The position numbers and the translations under genes are program-made. DNA of 64,000 nt. It comes from Nocardioides bizhenqiangii (lineage in GTDB: Bacteria > Actinomycetota > Actinomycetes > Propionibacteriales > Nocardioidaceae). Below are positions 35,768 to 45,802 of this stretch, piece by piece (position 1 is the first letter of the stretch; each line of letters begins with the position of its first letter). A model generated the notes under the pieces. It had not been told where the DNA came from and did not search any database. It saw nothing but the letters and a program-made list of their open reading frames with translations. The stretch spans positions 3,905,501-3,969,500 of the forward strand of contig NZ_CP141059.1 of the NCBI RefSeq assembly GCF_034661235.1, in the 5' to 3' direction.

Positions 35768-35773
35768 AGCGTA
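35768..35773 (-). promoter_or_regulatory. Leaderless -10 hexamer TACGCT
   Basis: TACGCT lies 7 nt before the GTG at 35760, in the short gap after purA. Confidence 0.6.
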
Positions 35774-35778
35774 GGGCC

Positions 35779-37092
<1,314 letters not shown>

Positions 37093-37170
37093 CTACGGGA
37101 ACGGAGTCCCTCCAGCCCGTTCGGGCCGGCTGCTCGACGCACCACTGCTTGTCCATCGGTTTCCCAATGC

Positions 37171-37194
37171 AAAAACCCCGGTGCAAGACCGGGG
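37171..37194 (-). terminator. Rho-independent terminator after the carboxyltransferase gene
   Basis: On the minus strand CCCCGGT-CTTGC-ACCGGGG forms a 7-bp stem (37176-37194) followed by five T residues (37171-37175). It lies 16 bp after the carboxyltransferase stop and stops read-through into purA. It is the only hairpin I noted in this window with a clear T-tail. Confidence 0.85.
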
Positions 37195-37210
37195 CTCTTG
37201 CGACGCAACA

Positions 37211-38659
37211 TTACCAAAAACCGGGAGCCGTGCCCGATCGCAGGTGGTGGGCGATCTCCGCGGCGACGGCGCGCGCGAGGTCGGCGGGGGTGTCGTCGTC
37301 GTGCTCGGGGACGACGGCGTGCACCTCGCCGCCGGCCAGCAGGTCGAGCGCACGGACCCCCTGGCTGGTGGCCATCTCCGCGGCGCGGTCGACGGTGCCG
37401 TAGCGGATCACGCTCGCACCCTCGGGCGGCAGCGGTGAGAGCCAGGCGTGCTCGGTCGCGAGCACGGTCGCCGCCGGCAGCAGGGCGAGCGCGCCGCCAC
37501 CGCACCCCTGGCCGAGGATCATCGACACGGTGGGCACGGTCATCGTCACCAGGGTCGCGATGCAGCGCGCGATCTCGCCGGCGATCGCCCCCTCCTCCGC
37601 CTCGGGCGAGAGTTCGGCGCCCGGAGTGTCGATCACGGTCACCAACGGCAGCCGCAGCTCCTCGGCGAGCCGCATCGCGCGCCGCGCCTCGCGCAGCGCG
37701 CCCGGTCCCATCGGCGTGGCCGCCGACTGCCGCGAGCGGTCCTGCCCGACCAGCACGCACGGGATCCCATCGAGCCGGGTGAGGGCGACGATCACGGTCT
37801 CGTCCCGCTCCCCCTCGTCGGTGCCGCGGAGCCGCAGCGTCCCCTCGGCGCCGTACTTGAGCAGCTCCCGGACGCCGGCCCGACCGTCGGCACGGGTGTG
37901 CTCGATGGACTCCCAGGCGGCGGCCGCGACCACGTCGGCGGCCACGGGGGTACGACGCTCCTGCGTGCCGGGGCCGGGCGGGTCGACCAGGACCGCCAGC
38001 GCCAGGTCGAAGAGCCAGCGCAGGTCCTCGCTCGAGACGACGGCGTCGATCACACCCTTGGCGGCGAGGTTCTCGGCGGTCTGGACGCCCTCGGGGAACG
38101 GGCGGCCGTTGAGCGCCGCGTAGACCTTGGGGCCGAGGAACCCGACGAGGGCGCCGGGCTCGGCCACGGTCACGTGCCCGAGCGAGCCCCACGAGGCGTA
38201 GACGCCGCCGGTGGTGGGGTGGCGCAGGTGCACGAGGTAGGGCAGGCCGGCGGCGCGGTGCTCCATCAGCGCGCGGGAGATCTCGATCATGTGGACGAAG
38301 GCGCGGGTGCCCTCCTGCATCCGGGTGCCGCCGGAGGCGGTGCTCGCGACGACCGGGATGCCCGCGGCGGCGGCGCGTCGTACGGCACTCGCGATCCGTT
38401 CGGCCGCGGCCACGCCGATCGATCCCGCGAGGAACTGGAACTCGTTGACGATGAACGCCACCGGGCGGCCGTTGACCGTGCCCCGACCGGTGAGGACGGA
38501 CTCGTCCGTGCCGGCCTTCTCGGCCGCGGCACGCAGCTCGGCCTGGTACTCGTCGCTGTGGCCGCCGGCGTCGACCGGCTCGTCCCAGGACTCGTAGGAG
38601 CCTTCGTCGAGCACCAGATCGATCAGCCCACGTGCGGTCCAGCGCCTGCTCGTCCCCAT
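37211..38659 (-). CDS. Fused acyl-CoA carboxyltransferase (beta-alpha, AccD/AccA type)
   Basis: The 482-residue protein has two crotonase-fold halves. The N-terminal half (GRGTVNGRPVAFIVNEFQFLAGSIG, STASGGTRMQEGTRAFVHM, TTGGVYASWGSLGHVTVAEPGALVGF) is AccD-like but without its zinc finger. The C-terminal half (LPLVTVIDTPGAELSPEAEEGAIAGEIARCI, GQGCGGGALALLPA) is AccA-like. It would transfer the carboxyl group from biotin to an acyl-CoA; acetyl-CoA is the likeliest substrate but not proven. No biotin carboxylase gene is nearby. The ATG at 38659 is a best guess among close in-frame starts. Confidence 0.85.
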   Translation of the reverse strand: MGTSRRWTARGLIDLVLDEGSYESWDEPVDAGGHSDEYQAELRAAAEKAGTDESVLTGRGTVNGRPVAFIVNEFQFLAGSIGVAAAERIASAVRRAAAAGIPVVASTASGGTRMQEGTRAFVHMIEISRALMEHRAAGLPYLVHLRHPTTGGVYASWGSLGHVTVAEPGALVGFLGPKVYAALNGRPFPEGVQTAENLAAKGVIDAVVSSEDLRWLFDLALAVLVDPPGPGTQERRTPVAADVVAAAAWESIEHTRADGRAGVRELLKYGAEGTLRLRGTDEGERDETVIVALTRLDGIPCVLVGQDRSRQSAATPMGPGALREARRAMRLAEELRLPLVTVIDTPGAELSPEAEEGAIAGEIARCIATLVTMTVPTVSMILGQGCGGGALALLPAATVLATEHAWLSPLPPEGASVIRYGTVDRAAEMATSQGVRALDLLAGGEVHAVVPEHDDDTPADLARAVAAEIAHHLRSGTAPGFW

Positions 38660-38688
38660 GGCATGAAATCCAACCACCCCCCGACCCG

Positions 38689-38694
38689 TAAGGT
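38689..38694 (+). promoter_or_regulatory. Leaderless -10 hexamer TAAGGT
   Basis: TAAGGT lies 6 nt before the GTG at 38701. Confidence 0.65.
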
Positions 38695-38700
38695 GGGTCG

Positions 38701-39624
38701 GTGCCTGCTCCTGAGCCCCTCCTGGTGATCACGAACAGTGATGCGGGCACGGCCGACGACGCCGCGCTCGACTCGGCGCTCACCGTGCTCCGCGACTCGA
38801 CGTCGGTCGAGGTGTGCCGCACCGCGGCACCCGGCGAGCTCGACGGTGCCCTGCACCGGGCGGGGTCCCGACGGGTCGTGGTCGCCGGCGGTGACGGCAG
38901 CCTGCACGCGGTCGTCTCCGCGCTCCACCGGCGTCACGAGCTCGGGGTCGACCGGGTGCTCGGACTGTTGCCGCTCGGCACGGGCAACGACTTCGCGCGC
39001 ACCCTCGGCATCCCCCTCGACCCGATCGAGGCGGCGCAGGCGCTCGTCGACGGCGCCGTCCGGCCGATGGACCTGCTGGTCGACGAGGTCGGGCAGATCG
39101 TCGTCAACCAGGTGCACCTCGGCGCCGGCGCGGAGGCGGGCCGGAAGGCCAAGCCGTGGAAGGAGCGGCTCGGCCGGATCGGCGTGGGACCGGTCAACCT
39201 CGGCCGGCTCGGCTACCCGATCGGCGCCCTGCTGTCCTCGATCGACCCGCCCGTGCTGCGACTCCGGGTCGAGGTCGACGGCGAGGTCGTCACGGACGTC
39301 GACCGCCCCGTGCTGATGATCGCGCTCGGCAACGGCGCCACTGTGGGTGGCGGCCTGCAGCTCACCCCCGACGCCGACCCGGGCGACGGCCGGATCGACG
39401 TGATGATCGCGCGGCCCAAGGGCACCCTGGGCCGCCTTGCGTACGTCGGCCGGCTGGGGATCGGGACGCACGCCACCCACCAGGACGTCGTCACCATGCA
39501 CGCCTCAACGGTCACGATCAGCGGCACCGAGTTCTGGTGCAGCGCAGACGGGGAGCTCTACGGACCGGAGCGGCACCGCAGCTGGCGGCTCGAGCCGGCG
39601 GCCTACTCGATGATCGTGCCCTAG
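38701..39624 (+). CDS. Diacylglycerol kinase family lipid kinase
   Basis: The 307-residue protein carries the nucleotide motif GGDGSLHAVVSAL at about residues 62-74 and LPLGTGNDFARTLGIP at about 90-105, the signatures of bacterial diacylglycerol/sphingosine-type lipid kinases (YegS/DgkB fold). The C-terminal beta-domain includes LTPDADPGDGRIDVMIA. It phosphorylates a membrane lipid at the cytoplasmic face; the lipid is unknown. TAAGGT 6 nt upstream supports the GTG start. It converges on lysS with a 5-bp gap. Confidence 0.88.
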   Translation: MPAPEPLLVITNSDAGTADDAALDSALTVLRDSTSVEVCRTAAPGELDGALHRAGSRRVVVAGGDGSLHAVVSALHRRHELGVDRVLGLLPLGTGNDFARTLGIPLDPIEAAQALVDGAVRPMDLLVDEVGQIVVNQVHLGAGAEAGRKAKPWKERLGRIGVGPVNLGRLGYPIGALLSSIDPPVLRLRVEVDGEVVTDVDRPVLMIALGNGATVGGGLQLTPDADPGDGRIDVMIARPKGTLGRLAYVGRLGIGTHATHQDVVTMHASTVTISGTEFWCSADGELYGPERHRSWRLEPAAYSMIVP

Positions 39625-39629
39625 GGGTC

Positions 39630-41129
39630 CTAGACCTCCGGCTTGACGTGCGGGAAGAGGATCGTCTCCCGGATCCCGACACCGGTGAAGAGCATGATGA
39701 GCCGGTCGATGCCGATGCCCACGCCGCCCATCGGCGGGGCGCCGTACTCCAGCGCACGGAGGAAGTCCTCGTCGAGCTGCATCGCCTCGGGGTCGCCACC
39801 GGCCGCGAGCAGCGACTGCTGGGTCAGCACCTCGCGCTGCACCACCGGGTCGACCAGCTCGCTGAACGCCGTGCCGCGCTCGACGCCGGCGATGACCAGG
39901 TCCCAGGCCTCGATCAGGCGCGGGTCGTCGCGGTGCCGGCGCGCGAGCGGCTGCGCGGACGGCGGGTAGTCGCAGAGGAACGTCGGCTGCAGCAGGCCGG
40001 GCTCGACGAGCTCGCCGAGCAGCTCCATCACGATGTGGGCGGCACTCCACGCCGGGTCGGCCTCGATGCCGTGCCGCTCGGCGATCTTGCGCAGCGTCTC
40101 GGCGTCGGTGTCGGGGGTGACGTCCTCGCCGACCGCCTCGCTGACGGCCGGGTAGACCGACAGCCAGCGCCACTCGCCGTCGAGGTCGACGACGCCCTTC
40201 GGCGTCTCGATCTGCCTGCTGCCGACCTCGTCGGCGGCGGCGAGGACCAGCCGCCGGGTGAGCTCGGCCATCGTGAACTGGTCGCCGTAGGCCTGGTAGG
40301 CCTCGAGCATCGTGAACTCGGGGCTGTGCGTCGAGTCGACGCCCTCGTTGCGGAAGATCCGACCGATCTCGAAGACCTGGTCGACGCCGCCGACCACCGC
40401 CTTCTTGAGGTTGAGCTCGAGCGCGATCCGGAGCGTCATCTCCTGGTCGAAGGCGTTGATGTGGGTCCGGAACGGACGTGCCTTCGCGCCACCGTGGAGG
40501 AGCTGGAGCACCGGCGTCTCGATCTCGAGGTAGCCCTCGTCCTCGAGCGTGCGGCGGACCGCACTGACGATCGCGGCCCGGGTGCGCACCATGTCGCGGG
40601 CCTCCTGGCGGACGATGAGGTCGGCGTACCGCTGCCGGACCCGCACCTCCTCCGACAGGTCTTTGTGGAGCACCGGCATCGGGCGCAGCGCCTTCGACGC
40701 CATCCCCCAGCGGGTCGCCATCACAGACAGCTCGCCCCGACGCGACGAGATGACCCGGCCCTCGACGTACACGTGGTCACCGAGGTCGACCAAGGACTTC
40801 CAGTCGGCGAGGGACTCCTCGCCGATCTCGGCCAGGCTCAGCATCACCTGCAGCCGGGTGCCGATGCCCTCCTGGAGGGTCGCGAAGCAGAGCTTCCCGG
40901 TGTTGCGGACGAAGATCACGCGCCCGGCGACGCCGACGACGTCCTGGGTCTCCTCGCCGGTCTCCAGATGACCCCACTGCTCCCGCACCTCCGCCAACGT
41001 GTGCGTGCGCGGGACGGAGATCGGGTACGCCTCCCGGCCGCTCTCCAGCAGCGCGGCGCGCTTGACCCGGCGGACCTTCATCTGCTCGTTGAGGTCCGGC
41101 TCCGGTGCAGCGCTAGGGATGTCGTTCAC
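39630..41129 (-). CDS. lysS: Lysyl-tRNA synthetase, class II
   Basis: The 499-residue enzyme has the N-terminal OB-fold anticodon-binding domain (VVGVAGRVIFVRNTGKLCFATLQEG) and class II motifs 2 (GRIFRNEGVDSTHSPEFTML, about residues 250-270) and 3 (GGVGIGIDRLIMLF, near the end). TAGCCT 7 nt before the GTG indicates a leaderless transcript. No motif suggests a fused LysX-type membrane domain, so this is the housekeeping enzyme. Confidence 0.96.
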   Translation of the reverse strand: MNDIPSAAPEPDLNEQMKVRRVKRAALLESGREAYPISVPRTHTLAEVREQWGHLETGEETQDVVGVAGRVIFVRNTGKLCFATLQEGIGTRLQVMLSLAEIGEESLADWKSLVDLGDHVYVEGRVISSRRGELSVMATRWGMASKALRPMPVLHKDLSEEVRVRQRYADLIVRQEARDMVRTRAAIVSAVRRTLEDEGYLEIETPVLQLLHGGAKARPFRTHINAFDQEMTLRIALELNLKKAVVGGVDQVFEIGRIFRNEGVDSTHSPEFTMLEAYQAYGDQFTMAELTRRLVLAAADEVGSRQIETPKGVVDLDGEWRWLSVYPAVSEAVGEDVTPDTDAETLRKIAERHGIEADPAWSAAHIVMELLGELVEPGLLQPTFLCDYPPSAQPLARRHRDDPRLIEAWDLVIAGVERGTAFSELVDPVVQREVLTQQSLLAAGGDPEAMQLDEDFLRALEYGAPPMGGVGIGIDRLIMLFTGVGIRETILFPHVKPEV

Positions 41130-41136
41130 AGTCCCA

Positions 41137-41142
41137 AGGCTA
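41137..41142 (-). promoter_or_regulatory. Leaderless -10 hexamer TAGCCT of lysS
   Basis: TAGCCT lies 7 nt before the GTG at 41129. Confidence 0.65.
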
Positions 41143-41177
41143 GGGCGTGCGCGTGGTACCCGCCCGACTGGCTCTCC

Positions 41178-41591
41178 TCAGCCGAGCAGCTCGTCGTACG
41201 CCGTGGGGCTGGAGTCGCGGAGGAAGCTCGAGCAGCGCTCCCACTCCTCGGTCTCGCCGATGGCGCGGGCAGCCTTGGCGAGGAGTGCCAGGCAGATCAG
41301 GAACCCACGGTTGGGCTCGTGCTCCCACGGCACCGGGCCGTTGCCCTTCCAGCCGTTGCGACGCAGCAGGTCGAGCGACCGGTGGTAGCCAACCCGGGAG
41401 TAGGCGTAGACGGTCACGTCGTCCGCGTCGGCCGCGACGGCCGCCTCGGCGAGCGTCGCCCAGGCGAGCGGCGACGCCGGCAAGCGGCGTACGACGGTCG
41501 CCGGCGCCTCACCCCCGGCGAGGGCCTCGGCTGCTGGGTCCTCGGGCAGGTGGGTGGGCGGCGGTCCGGCCATCAGGTCCTGGTGACTCAT
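41178..41591 (-). CDS. DUF3151 family protein
   Basis: The 137-residue soluble protein matches DUF3151: PLAWATLAEAAVA, AYSRVGYHRSLDLLRRNGWKGNGPVPWEHEPNRGFL and the C-terminal SPTAYDELL. Function is unknown. In mycobacteria the homologue (Rv0360c) lies close to purA and fba, and the same neighbourhood is kept here with purA at 36 kb and fba at 42.3 kb. Confidence 0.88.
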   Translation of the reverse strand: MSHQDLMAGPPPTHLPEDPAAEALAGGEAPATVVRRLPASPLAWATLAEAAVAADADDVTVYAYSRVGYHRSLDLLRRNGWKGNGPVPWEHEPNRGFLICLALLAKAARAIGETEEWERCSSFLRDSSPTAYDELLG

Positions 41592-41632
41592 GCCGCGATT
41601 GTGCCCGACGGCCCGCGCAGGTCGCCGCCGAG

Positions 41633-41650
41633 GATGAGGCTCTTCTCATC
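41633..41650. promoter_or_regulatory. Small inverted repeat between divergent genes
   Basis: GATGAG and CTCATC are perfect 6-bp arms around a 6-nt spacer in the gap between the divergent DUF3151 and secreted-protein genes. It may be an operator; nothing else supports it. Confidence 0.3.
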
Positions 41651-41719
41651 AGCGGCTCACCGAGACCTCACGTGCCCGCCCGACGCTGGTCGTCCGACAT
41701 CCACCATCCAGGAGCAGTC

Positions 41720-42265
41720 ATGAACCGGATCACCAAGTCACTGGCGGCCTCGCTGTCCACCGTGGCCGTTGCCGCGGGCGTCACCGTTGCGCTCAGCAGC
41801 CCCGCCCACGCGGAGGAGCGGCGGTGCACCGGCACGATCCGCGCGGTCTCCATCGACGGGGACGTCGTCGTGCCGCAAGGAGCCACCTGCAAGCTCGTCG
41901 GCACCAAGGTCGACGGCAGCGTCAAGGTCTACCGCAACGCGACGCTGCTGGCCCGCGGGATCCAGGTCAACGGCAACGTGCAGGCCGAGAACTTCCGCCG
42001 GGTCGAGGTCACCCATCGCAGCGTCGACGGTGTCGTGCAGCGGTCGAGGATCGGCGGCAGCATCCAGGTGAAGCAGGGTGGCGGCGGCGAGGTCCGCCGT
42101 GCCGTCGTCAAGGCCGACATCCAGGTGTTCTCCAACGACGGCCGGTGGGCGATCTACGACAACGCGGTCGACGGCAACCTGCAGTGCAAGTCCAACGCGC
42201 CCCGCCCGGTGGGCGACCGGAACCGCGTCGGCGGCAACAAGGAGGACCAGTGCGAGACCTTCTGA
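41720..42265 (+). CDS. Small secreted protein, DUF3060-like beta-solenoid
   Basis: The 181-residue protein has a signal peptide (about residues 1-31, ending AHA) and then short repeated beta segments of the type GNVQAENFRRVEV, GGSIQVKQGGGGEV and DGNLQCKSNAP, which suggests a small beta-solenoid. Four cysteines lie at the ends and could form two disulfides. AGGAG lies 5 nt before the ATG. Function unknown. It converges on fba with a shared hairpin between them. Confidence 0.7.
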   Translation: MNRITKSLAASLSTVAVAAGVTVALSSPAHAEERRCTGTIRAVSIDGDVVVPQGATCKLVGTKVDGSVKVYRNATLLARGIQVNGNVQAENFRRVEVTHRSVDGVVQRSRIGGSIQVKQGGGGEVRRAVVKADIQVFSNDGRWAIYDNAVDGNLQCKSNAPRPVGDRNRVGGNKEDQCETF

Positions 42266-42281
42266 GCTCGCGCTGACGACC

Positions 42282-42327
42282 CGCTCGGCCGGTCAGCCGA
42301 TCAGCCGATCGACGTACCGGCCGAGCG
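42282..42327. terminator. Convergent hairpin overlapping the fba 3' end
   Basis: CGCTCGGCCGGT (42282-42293) and ACCGGCCGAGCG (42316-42327) are perfect 12-bp arms with a 22-nt loop that contains the direct repeat CAGCCGAT twice. The right arm lies in the last codons of fba. It probably ends transcription from both sides. Confidence 0.65.
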
Positions 42328-43332
42328 CAGGTTCTCACAGGCCTCGACGACCCGCGCGGCCATGCCGGCCTCGGCCGCCTTACCCCACGCGCGCGGGTCG
42401 TAGGCCTTCTTGTTGCCGACCTCGCCGTCGATCTTGAGCACGCCGTCGTAGTTGCTGAACATGTGTCCCGCGACCGGCCGCGTGAACGCGTACTGGGTGT
42501 CGGTGTCGACGTTCATCTTGACGACGCCGTAGTCGACGGCCGCGCCGATCTCCTCGGCGGTCGAGCCCGAGCCTCCGTGGAAGACCAGGTCGAACGGCTT
42601 CGAACCGGCCTCCAGGCCGAGCTTCTCGACCACGGCCTCCTGGGCGGACTTGAGGATCTCCGGCCGCAGCTTGACGTTGCCGGGCTTGTAGACGCCGTGC
42701 ACGTTGCCGAACGTGAGGGCGGTCAGGTAGCGACCGTTCTCGCCGGTACCGAGAGCGGCGACGGTCTCGAGCGCGTCGTCGGGGGTGGTGTAGAGGTGGT
42801 CGCCCATCCCGCCCTCGACGCCGTCCTCCTCACCGCCGACGACGCCGACCTCGATCTCGAGGATGATGTGCGCGGCGGCGGCCTTGGCGAGCAGCTCCTC
42901 GGCGATCTGGAGGTTCTCGTCGAGGGGTACGGCGGAGCCGTCCCACATGTGCGACTGGAACAGCGGTGCCTCGCCCCGCTGGACCCGCTCCGCCGAGATG
43001 TCGAGCAGCGGTCGGACGAACCCGTCGAGCTTGTCCTTCGGGCAGTGGTCGGTGTGGAGGGCGATGTTGACCGGGTAGCTCTTGGCGACCTCGGCGGCAT
43101 AGGCGGCGAACGCCACCGACCCGGTCACCATGTCCTTCACGGTCGGACCGGAGAGGTACTCCGCACCGCCGGTCGAGATCTGGATGATGCCGTCGGCACC
43201 GGCGTCGGCGAATCCCTTGAGCGCGGCGTTGAGGGTCTGGGAGGACGACACGTTGATCGCCGGGAACGCGAAGGCTCCGGCCTTCGCGGCGTCCAGCATC
43301 TCGGCGTACTTCTCGGGGGTGGCGATGGGCAT
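42301..43332 (-). CDS. fba: Fructose-bisphosphate aldolase, class II
   Basis: This zinc-dependent glycolytic aldolase (343 residues) splits fructose 1,6-bisphosphate. Zinc and phosphate-binding motifs are HTDHCPKDK, EIEVGVVGGEEDGV, GNVHGVYKPGNV and VFHGGSGS, in order. The ATG at 43332 is chosen by family N-terminus (MPIATPEKYAEML) and an AGGAG 10 nt upstream; the open frame further upstream is unsupported. The last codons form part of a long hairpin. Confidence 0.96.
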   Translation of the reverse strand: MPIATPEKYAEMLDAAKAGAFAFPAINVSSSQTLNAALKGFADAGADGIIQISTGGAEYLSGPTVKDMVTGSVAFAAYAAEVAKSYPVNIALHTDHCPKDKLDGFVRPLLDISAERVQRGEAPLFQSHMWDGSAVPLDENLQIAEELLAKAAAAHIILEIEVGVVGGEEDGVEGGMGDHLYTTPDDALETVAALGTGENGRYLTALTFGNVHGVYKPGNVKLRPEILKSAQEAVVEKLGLEAGSKPFDLVFHGGSGSTAEEIGAAVDYGVVKMNVDTDTQYAFTRPVAGHMFSNYDGVLKIDGEVGNKKAYDPRAWGKAAEAGMAARVVEACENLRSAGTSIG

Positions 43333-43456
43333 TGCTGCACTGCTCCTGCTCACGAGGTCTGAAAGGCAGTTCCACCCTAGTCCGTTCCGTGGGGCAACCG
43401 ATCGGGCGGCCGCACCGTATCCATCGGTGAGCGACACTCGACCCACGGAGGAACTC

Positions 43457-44344
43457 ATGCCGGACATCGCCGACCAGCTCGACGCGGCCATCGGAGCCGC
43501 CCCGACCGAGGCACCCGGCCTCGCGTCGACCCTGGCCCTCGGCCGCCGGGCGCTGCGGCGACGCCGACTGGCCTACGGCGTCGGCGCCGCCGCAACGGCG
43601 CTGGTCATCGGAGGTACGGCGTGGGCGGTCTCTCCCGACGACAGCAGCCCGAACCGCTCCGACGACCAAGGGTTCGTGGGAGAGCCATCGGAGTCGCCCT
43701 CGGCGTCGGACTCGGAGCCGCAGCCACCTCAGGACGGCGCCAGGAACGCCGGCATGCCGTGGGCGGGCGAGGACGCCGCCCGGGTCCGGTCGGGGCAGCT
43801 CGACGTGCGACCGGGATGGCAGGTGGTCGACGACCTGTCGGCTCCGGGGATGGTCGCGGTCGAGGTCGCCAAGGGCGACCGACGTCAGTGGTTCCTCTTC
43901 GGTGACGCGATGACGATCGCCAGCCTGCGCGCGCCGGCGCTCGGCTACGACTCGTTCGAGGAGTGGGTCGACGTCAATGCTCCGCTCCTCGAGGACCAGC
44001 GCACCAACGGCGGCACGGAGAAGCCCGGCGACTGGCCGGGCGTCCCGCGCGACGACCTCGTCGTCCTCGAAGCGGACGACTCGCTGCTGCCCCTCGACGG
44101 CGTGACGATCGTGGAACAGCGGCGGCGCCCCGATCTCGGGGACTCCTTCGCGACCGCGGGCGACACCAGTGCGGTCGCCCTCGTCGAGAAGGACGGCGAG
44201 CAGTGGTACGTCCTCGCCCGGCGCGGCCCCGACATCCCTGAGCAGTACATCGCGGTGCCCCGGGCCGACGGCGGCGAGGACCTGGACGCCTTCCTCGAGC
44301 TCGCCCGCCAGCGCTACGCCGAGGGCGGCGGAGGGCTCCTGTGA
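43457..44344 (+). CDS. Single-pass membrane protein paired with SigE-family sigma factor (third module)
   Basis: The 295-residue protein has a cytoplasmic head with RRALRRRRLAYG, one transmembrane helix (VGAAATALVIGGTAWAV), a Ser/Pro/Glu stalk (EPSESPSASDSEPQPP) and an external domain of about 200 residues without a recognised family or cysteines. GGAGG lies 5 nt before the ATG. It overlaps the following sigma gene by 4 bp (GTGA), with the order reversed relative to the other two modules. Regulation of the sigma factor is inferred from position only. Confidence 0.72.
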   Translation: MPDIADQLDAAIGAAPTEAPGLASTLALGRRALRRRRLAYGVGAAATALVIGGTAWAVSPDDSSPNRSDDQGFVGEPSESPSASDSEPQPPQDGARNAGMPWAGEDAARVRSGQLDVRPGWQVVDDLSAPGMVAVEVAKGDRRQWFLFGDAMTIASLRAPALGYDSFEEWVDVNAPLLEDQRTNGGTEKPGDWPGVPRDDLVVLEADDSLLPLDGVTIVEQRRRPDLGDSFATAGDTSAVALVEKDGEQWYVLARRGPDIPEQYIAVPRADGGEDLDAFLELARQRYAEGGGGLL

Positions 44345-44838
44345 AGGGAACCGACCGCGAGGCGGCGTACGTCGACTACGTCACCGCCCGGCGCGCCCAC
44401 CTGCGGCGGATCGCCTACGCACTCTGCGGCGACTGGCACCGGGCCGACGACCTGCTGCAGATCGCGCTGGTGAAGCTGTACGTCGCCTGGCCCCGGGTGC
44501 GGCGGGCCGGAAGCGAGGACGCCTACGTCCGCAAGATCCTGGTCCGGGCGAGCATCGACGAGGCGCGCCGACCGTGGCGCAGGGAGCGCGTGACCGACGA
44601 TCTCCCCGAACACCCGGCGCCCGAGCCGACCGGTGTCGAGGAACGCACGGCGCTCTTCGACGCTCTCCAGGCCCTGCCTACCCAGCAGCGGGCGGCCGTC
44701 GTGCTGCGGCACTGGCTCGGGTTGTCCGTCGCCGAGACCGCAGCCGAGCTCGGGATCAACGAGGGGACGGTCAAGAGCCACACCTCCCGCGGCCTGACGG
44801 CGCTGCGGCTGAACCTCGAGCCGAACACGACCGGCTAG
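44341..44838 (+). CDS. SigE-family RNA polymerase sigma factor (third module)
   Basis: The 165-residue protein matches the actinobacterial SigE family: YVDYVTARRAHLRRIAYALCGDWHRADDLLQIALVKLYVAW in region 2 and LPTQQRAAVVLRHWLGLSVAETAAELGINEGTVKSHTSRGL in region 4. The GTG start overlaps the stop of its membrane partner. It belongs to a different branch from the two ECF sigma factors at 27 and 31 kb. Confidence 0.9.
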   Translation: MKGTDREAAYVDYVTARRAHLRRIAYALCGDWHRADDLLQIALVKLYVAWPRVRRAGSEDAYVRKILVRASIDEARRPWRRERVTDDLPEHPAPEPTGVEERTALFDALQALPTQQRAAVVLRHWLGLSVAETAAELGINEGTVKSHTSRGLTALRLNLEPNTTG

Positions 44839-44908
44839 CGAGTTTTCTTCGGGATTCCCCTCGCGTCCGACGGATGCGCTCTACATTCCGTCGAGCACCT
44901 ACCGACCC

Positions 44909-45661
44909 ATGGGGGATTCCTTGAAGCTGCGACTCGGCGCCGTCGTCCTGACGGCCGCGCTCACTCCGCTGACCGCCGTCGGCACACCGTCGCCCGCCCG
45001 CGCGGGAGTGGACATCACCCCACCCGAGGTCGGCAGCTGCCACGCCTACACGATGGCGGAGGGTGCGGGGAGGAGCGACCGGACCCCTGTGGTCGACTGC
45101 GCCGACCCGCACACCGCGATCACCGTCGAGGTCGTCGAGTTCGACCAGGCGCCCGACTGGGACGACCCGGACGCGCTCGACCGAGCGCTGCGTACGCAGT
45201 GCTATCCGGCGTACTTCGAGGCGCTGGGCGGCAACATCAAGACGATCCAGCGCTCGGCGCACATCCTCTACGTCTTCATCCCGACCAAGGCCCAGCGCGA
45301 GGCGGGCGCAGCCTGGCTGCGGTGTGACGCCACCCTCCAGGGCGGCACCCGATTGATGAACCTGCCCGACAACCTCGTCCTCGGATCGCTCCCGCTGCCC
45401 GACAGAGTGGCCAAGTGCCGCACCGGCAAGCGCTTCGACTACGCCTACACCGTCTGCGCCCGGCCCCACCAGTTCCGAGCCGCGGTCTCCATCAGATACC
45501 CGCACGACTCCTACCCGGGGAAGCGGGCGGCGGTGCGGTTCGCCCTGCGGAAGTGCCGGGCGCGCGCCGAGGCGCCGTTCTTCTACGAGGCCGTCTTCTC
45601 GCGAGCGGCCTGGACCCTCGGTTACCGCCACGCGGTCTGCCTCTGGACGAACTCCGACTGA
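44909..45661 (+). CDS. Secreted septum-formation family protein
   Basis: The 250-residue protein has a signal peptide (to about residue 32, ARA) and a septum-formation-type domain rich in paired cysteines: GSCHAYT...VVDCADPHTAITVEVV, then a second half with RLMNLPDNL, VAKCRTGKRFDYAYTVCARPHQFRAAV. The two CxxPH segments suggest a duplicated unit. The ATG at 44909 is used; a TTG at 44921 after GGGGGATTCC would give a more usual signal peptide. A TACATT hexamer about 20 nt upstream may be the -10. The family name comes from association with cell division and is not a proven function. Confidence 0.72.
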   Translation: MGDSLKLRLGAVVLTAALTPLTAVGTPSPARAGVDITPPEVGSCHAYTMAEGAGRSDRTPVVDCADPHTAITVEVVEFDQAPDWDDPDALDRALRTQCYPAYFEALGGNIKTIQRSAHILYVFIPTKAQREAGAAWLRCDATLQGGTRLMNLPDNLVLGSLPLPDRVAKCRTGKRFDYAYTVCARPHQFRAAVSIRYPHDSYPGKRAAVRFALRKCRARAEAPFFYEAVFSRAAWTLGYRHAVCLWTNSD

Positions 45662-45730
45662 GCCTGAAGACGATGCGCTGACGGAGCTTCGGGTCGTTCG
45701 ACCTGAAAATTGTGTGACGCACGTAACTCC

Positions 45731-45756
45731 ACTCGGTAGAACCCGTTTCACCGAGT
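45731..45756. promoter_or_regulatory. Inverted repeat upstream of the beta-helix gene
   Basis: ACTCGGT (45731-45737) and ACCGAGT (45750-45756) are perfect 7-bp arms around a 12-nt loop, itself containing GAAC-CC-GTTT. It ends 46 bp before the beta-helix start and could be an operator or a leader hairpin in the mRNA. Confidence 0.5.
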
Positions 45757-45802
45757 AGTGGCCGGGCACGGCATGTTGCCGAGCCCGCGAAGGAGGCTCC
45801 CG

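Noticed and set aside
37171..37194. Riboswitch or leader upstream of purA
   Set aside because: A simple 7-bp hairpin with T-tail right after the carboxyltransferase stop is explained as that gene's terminator.
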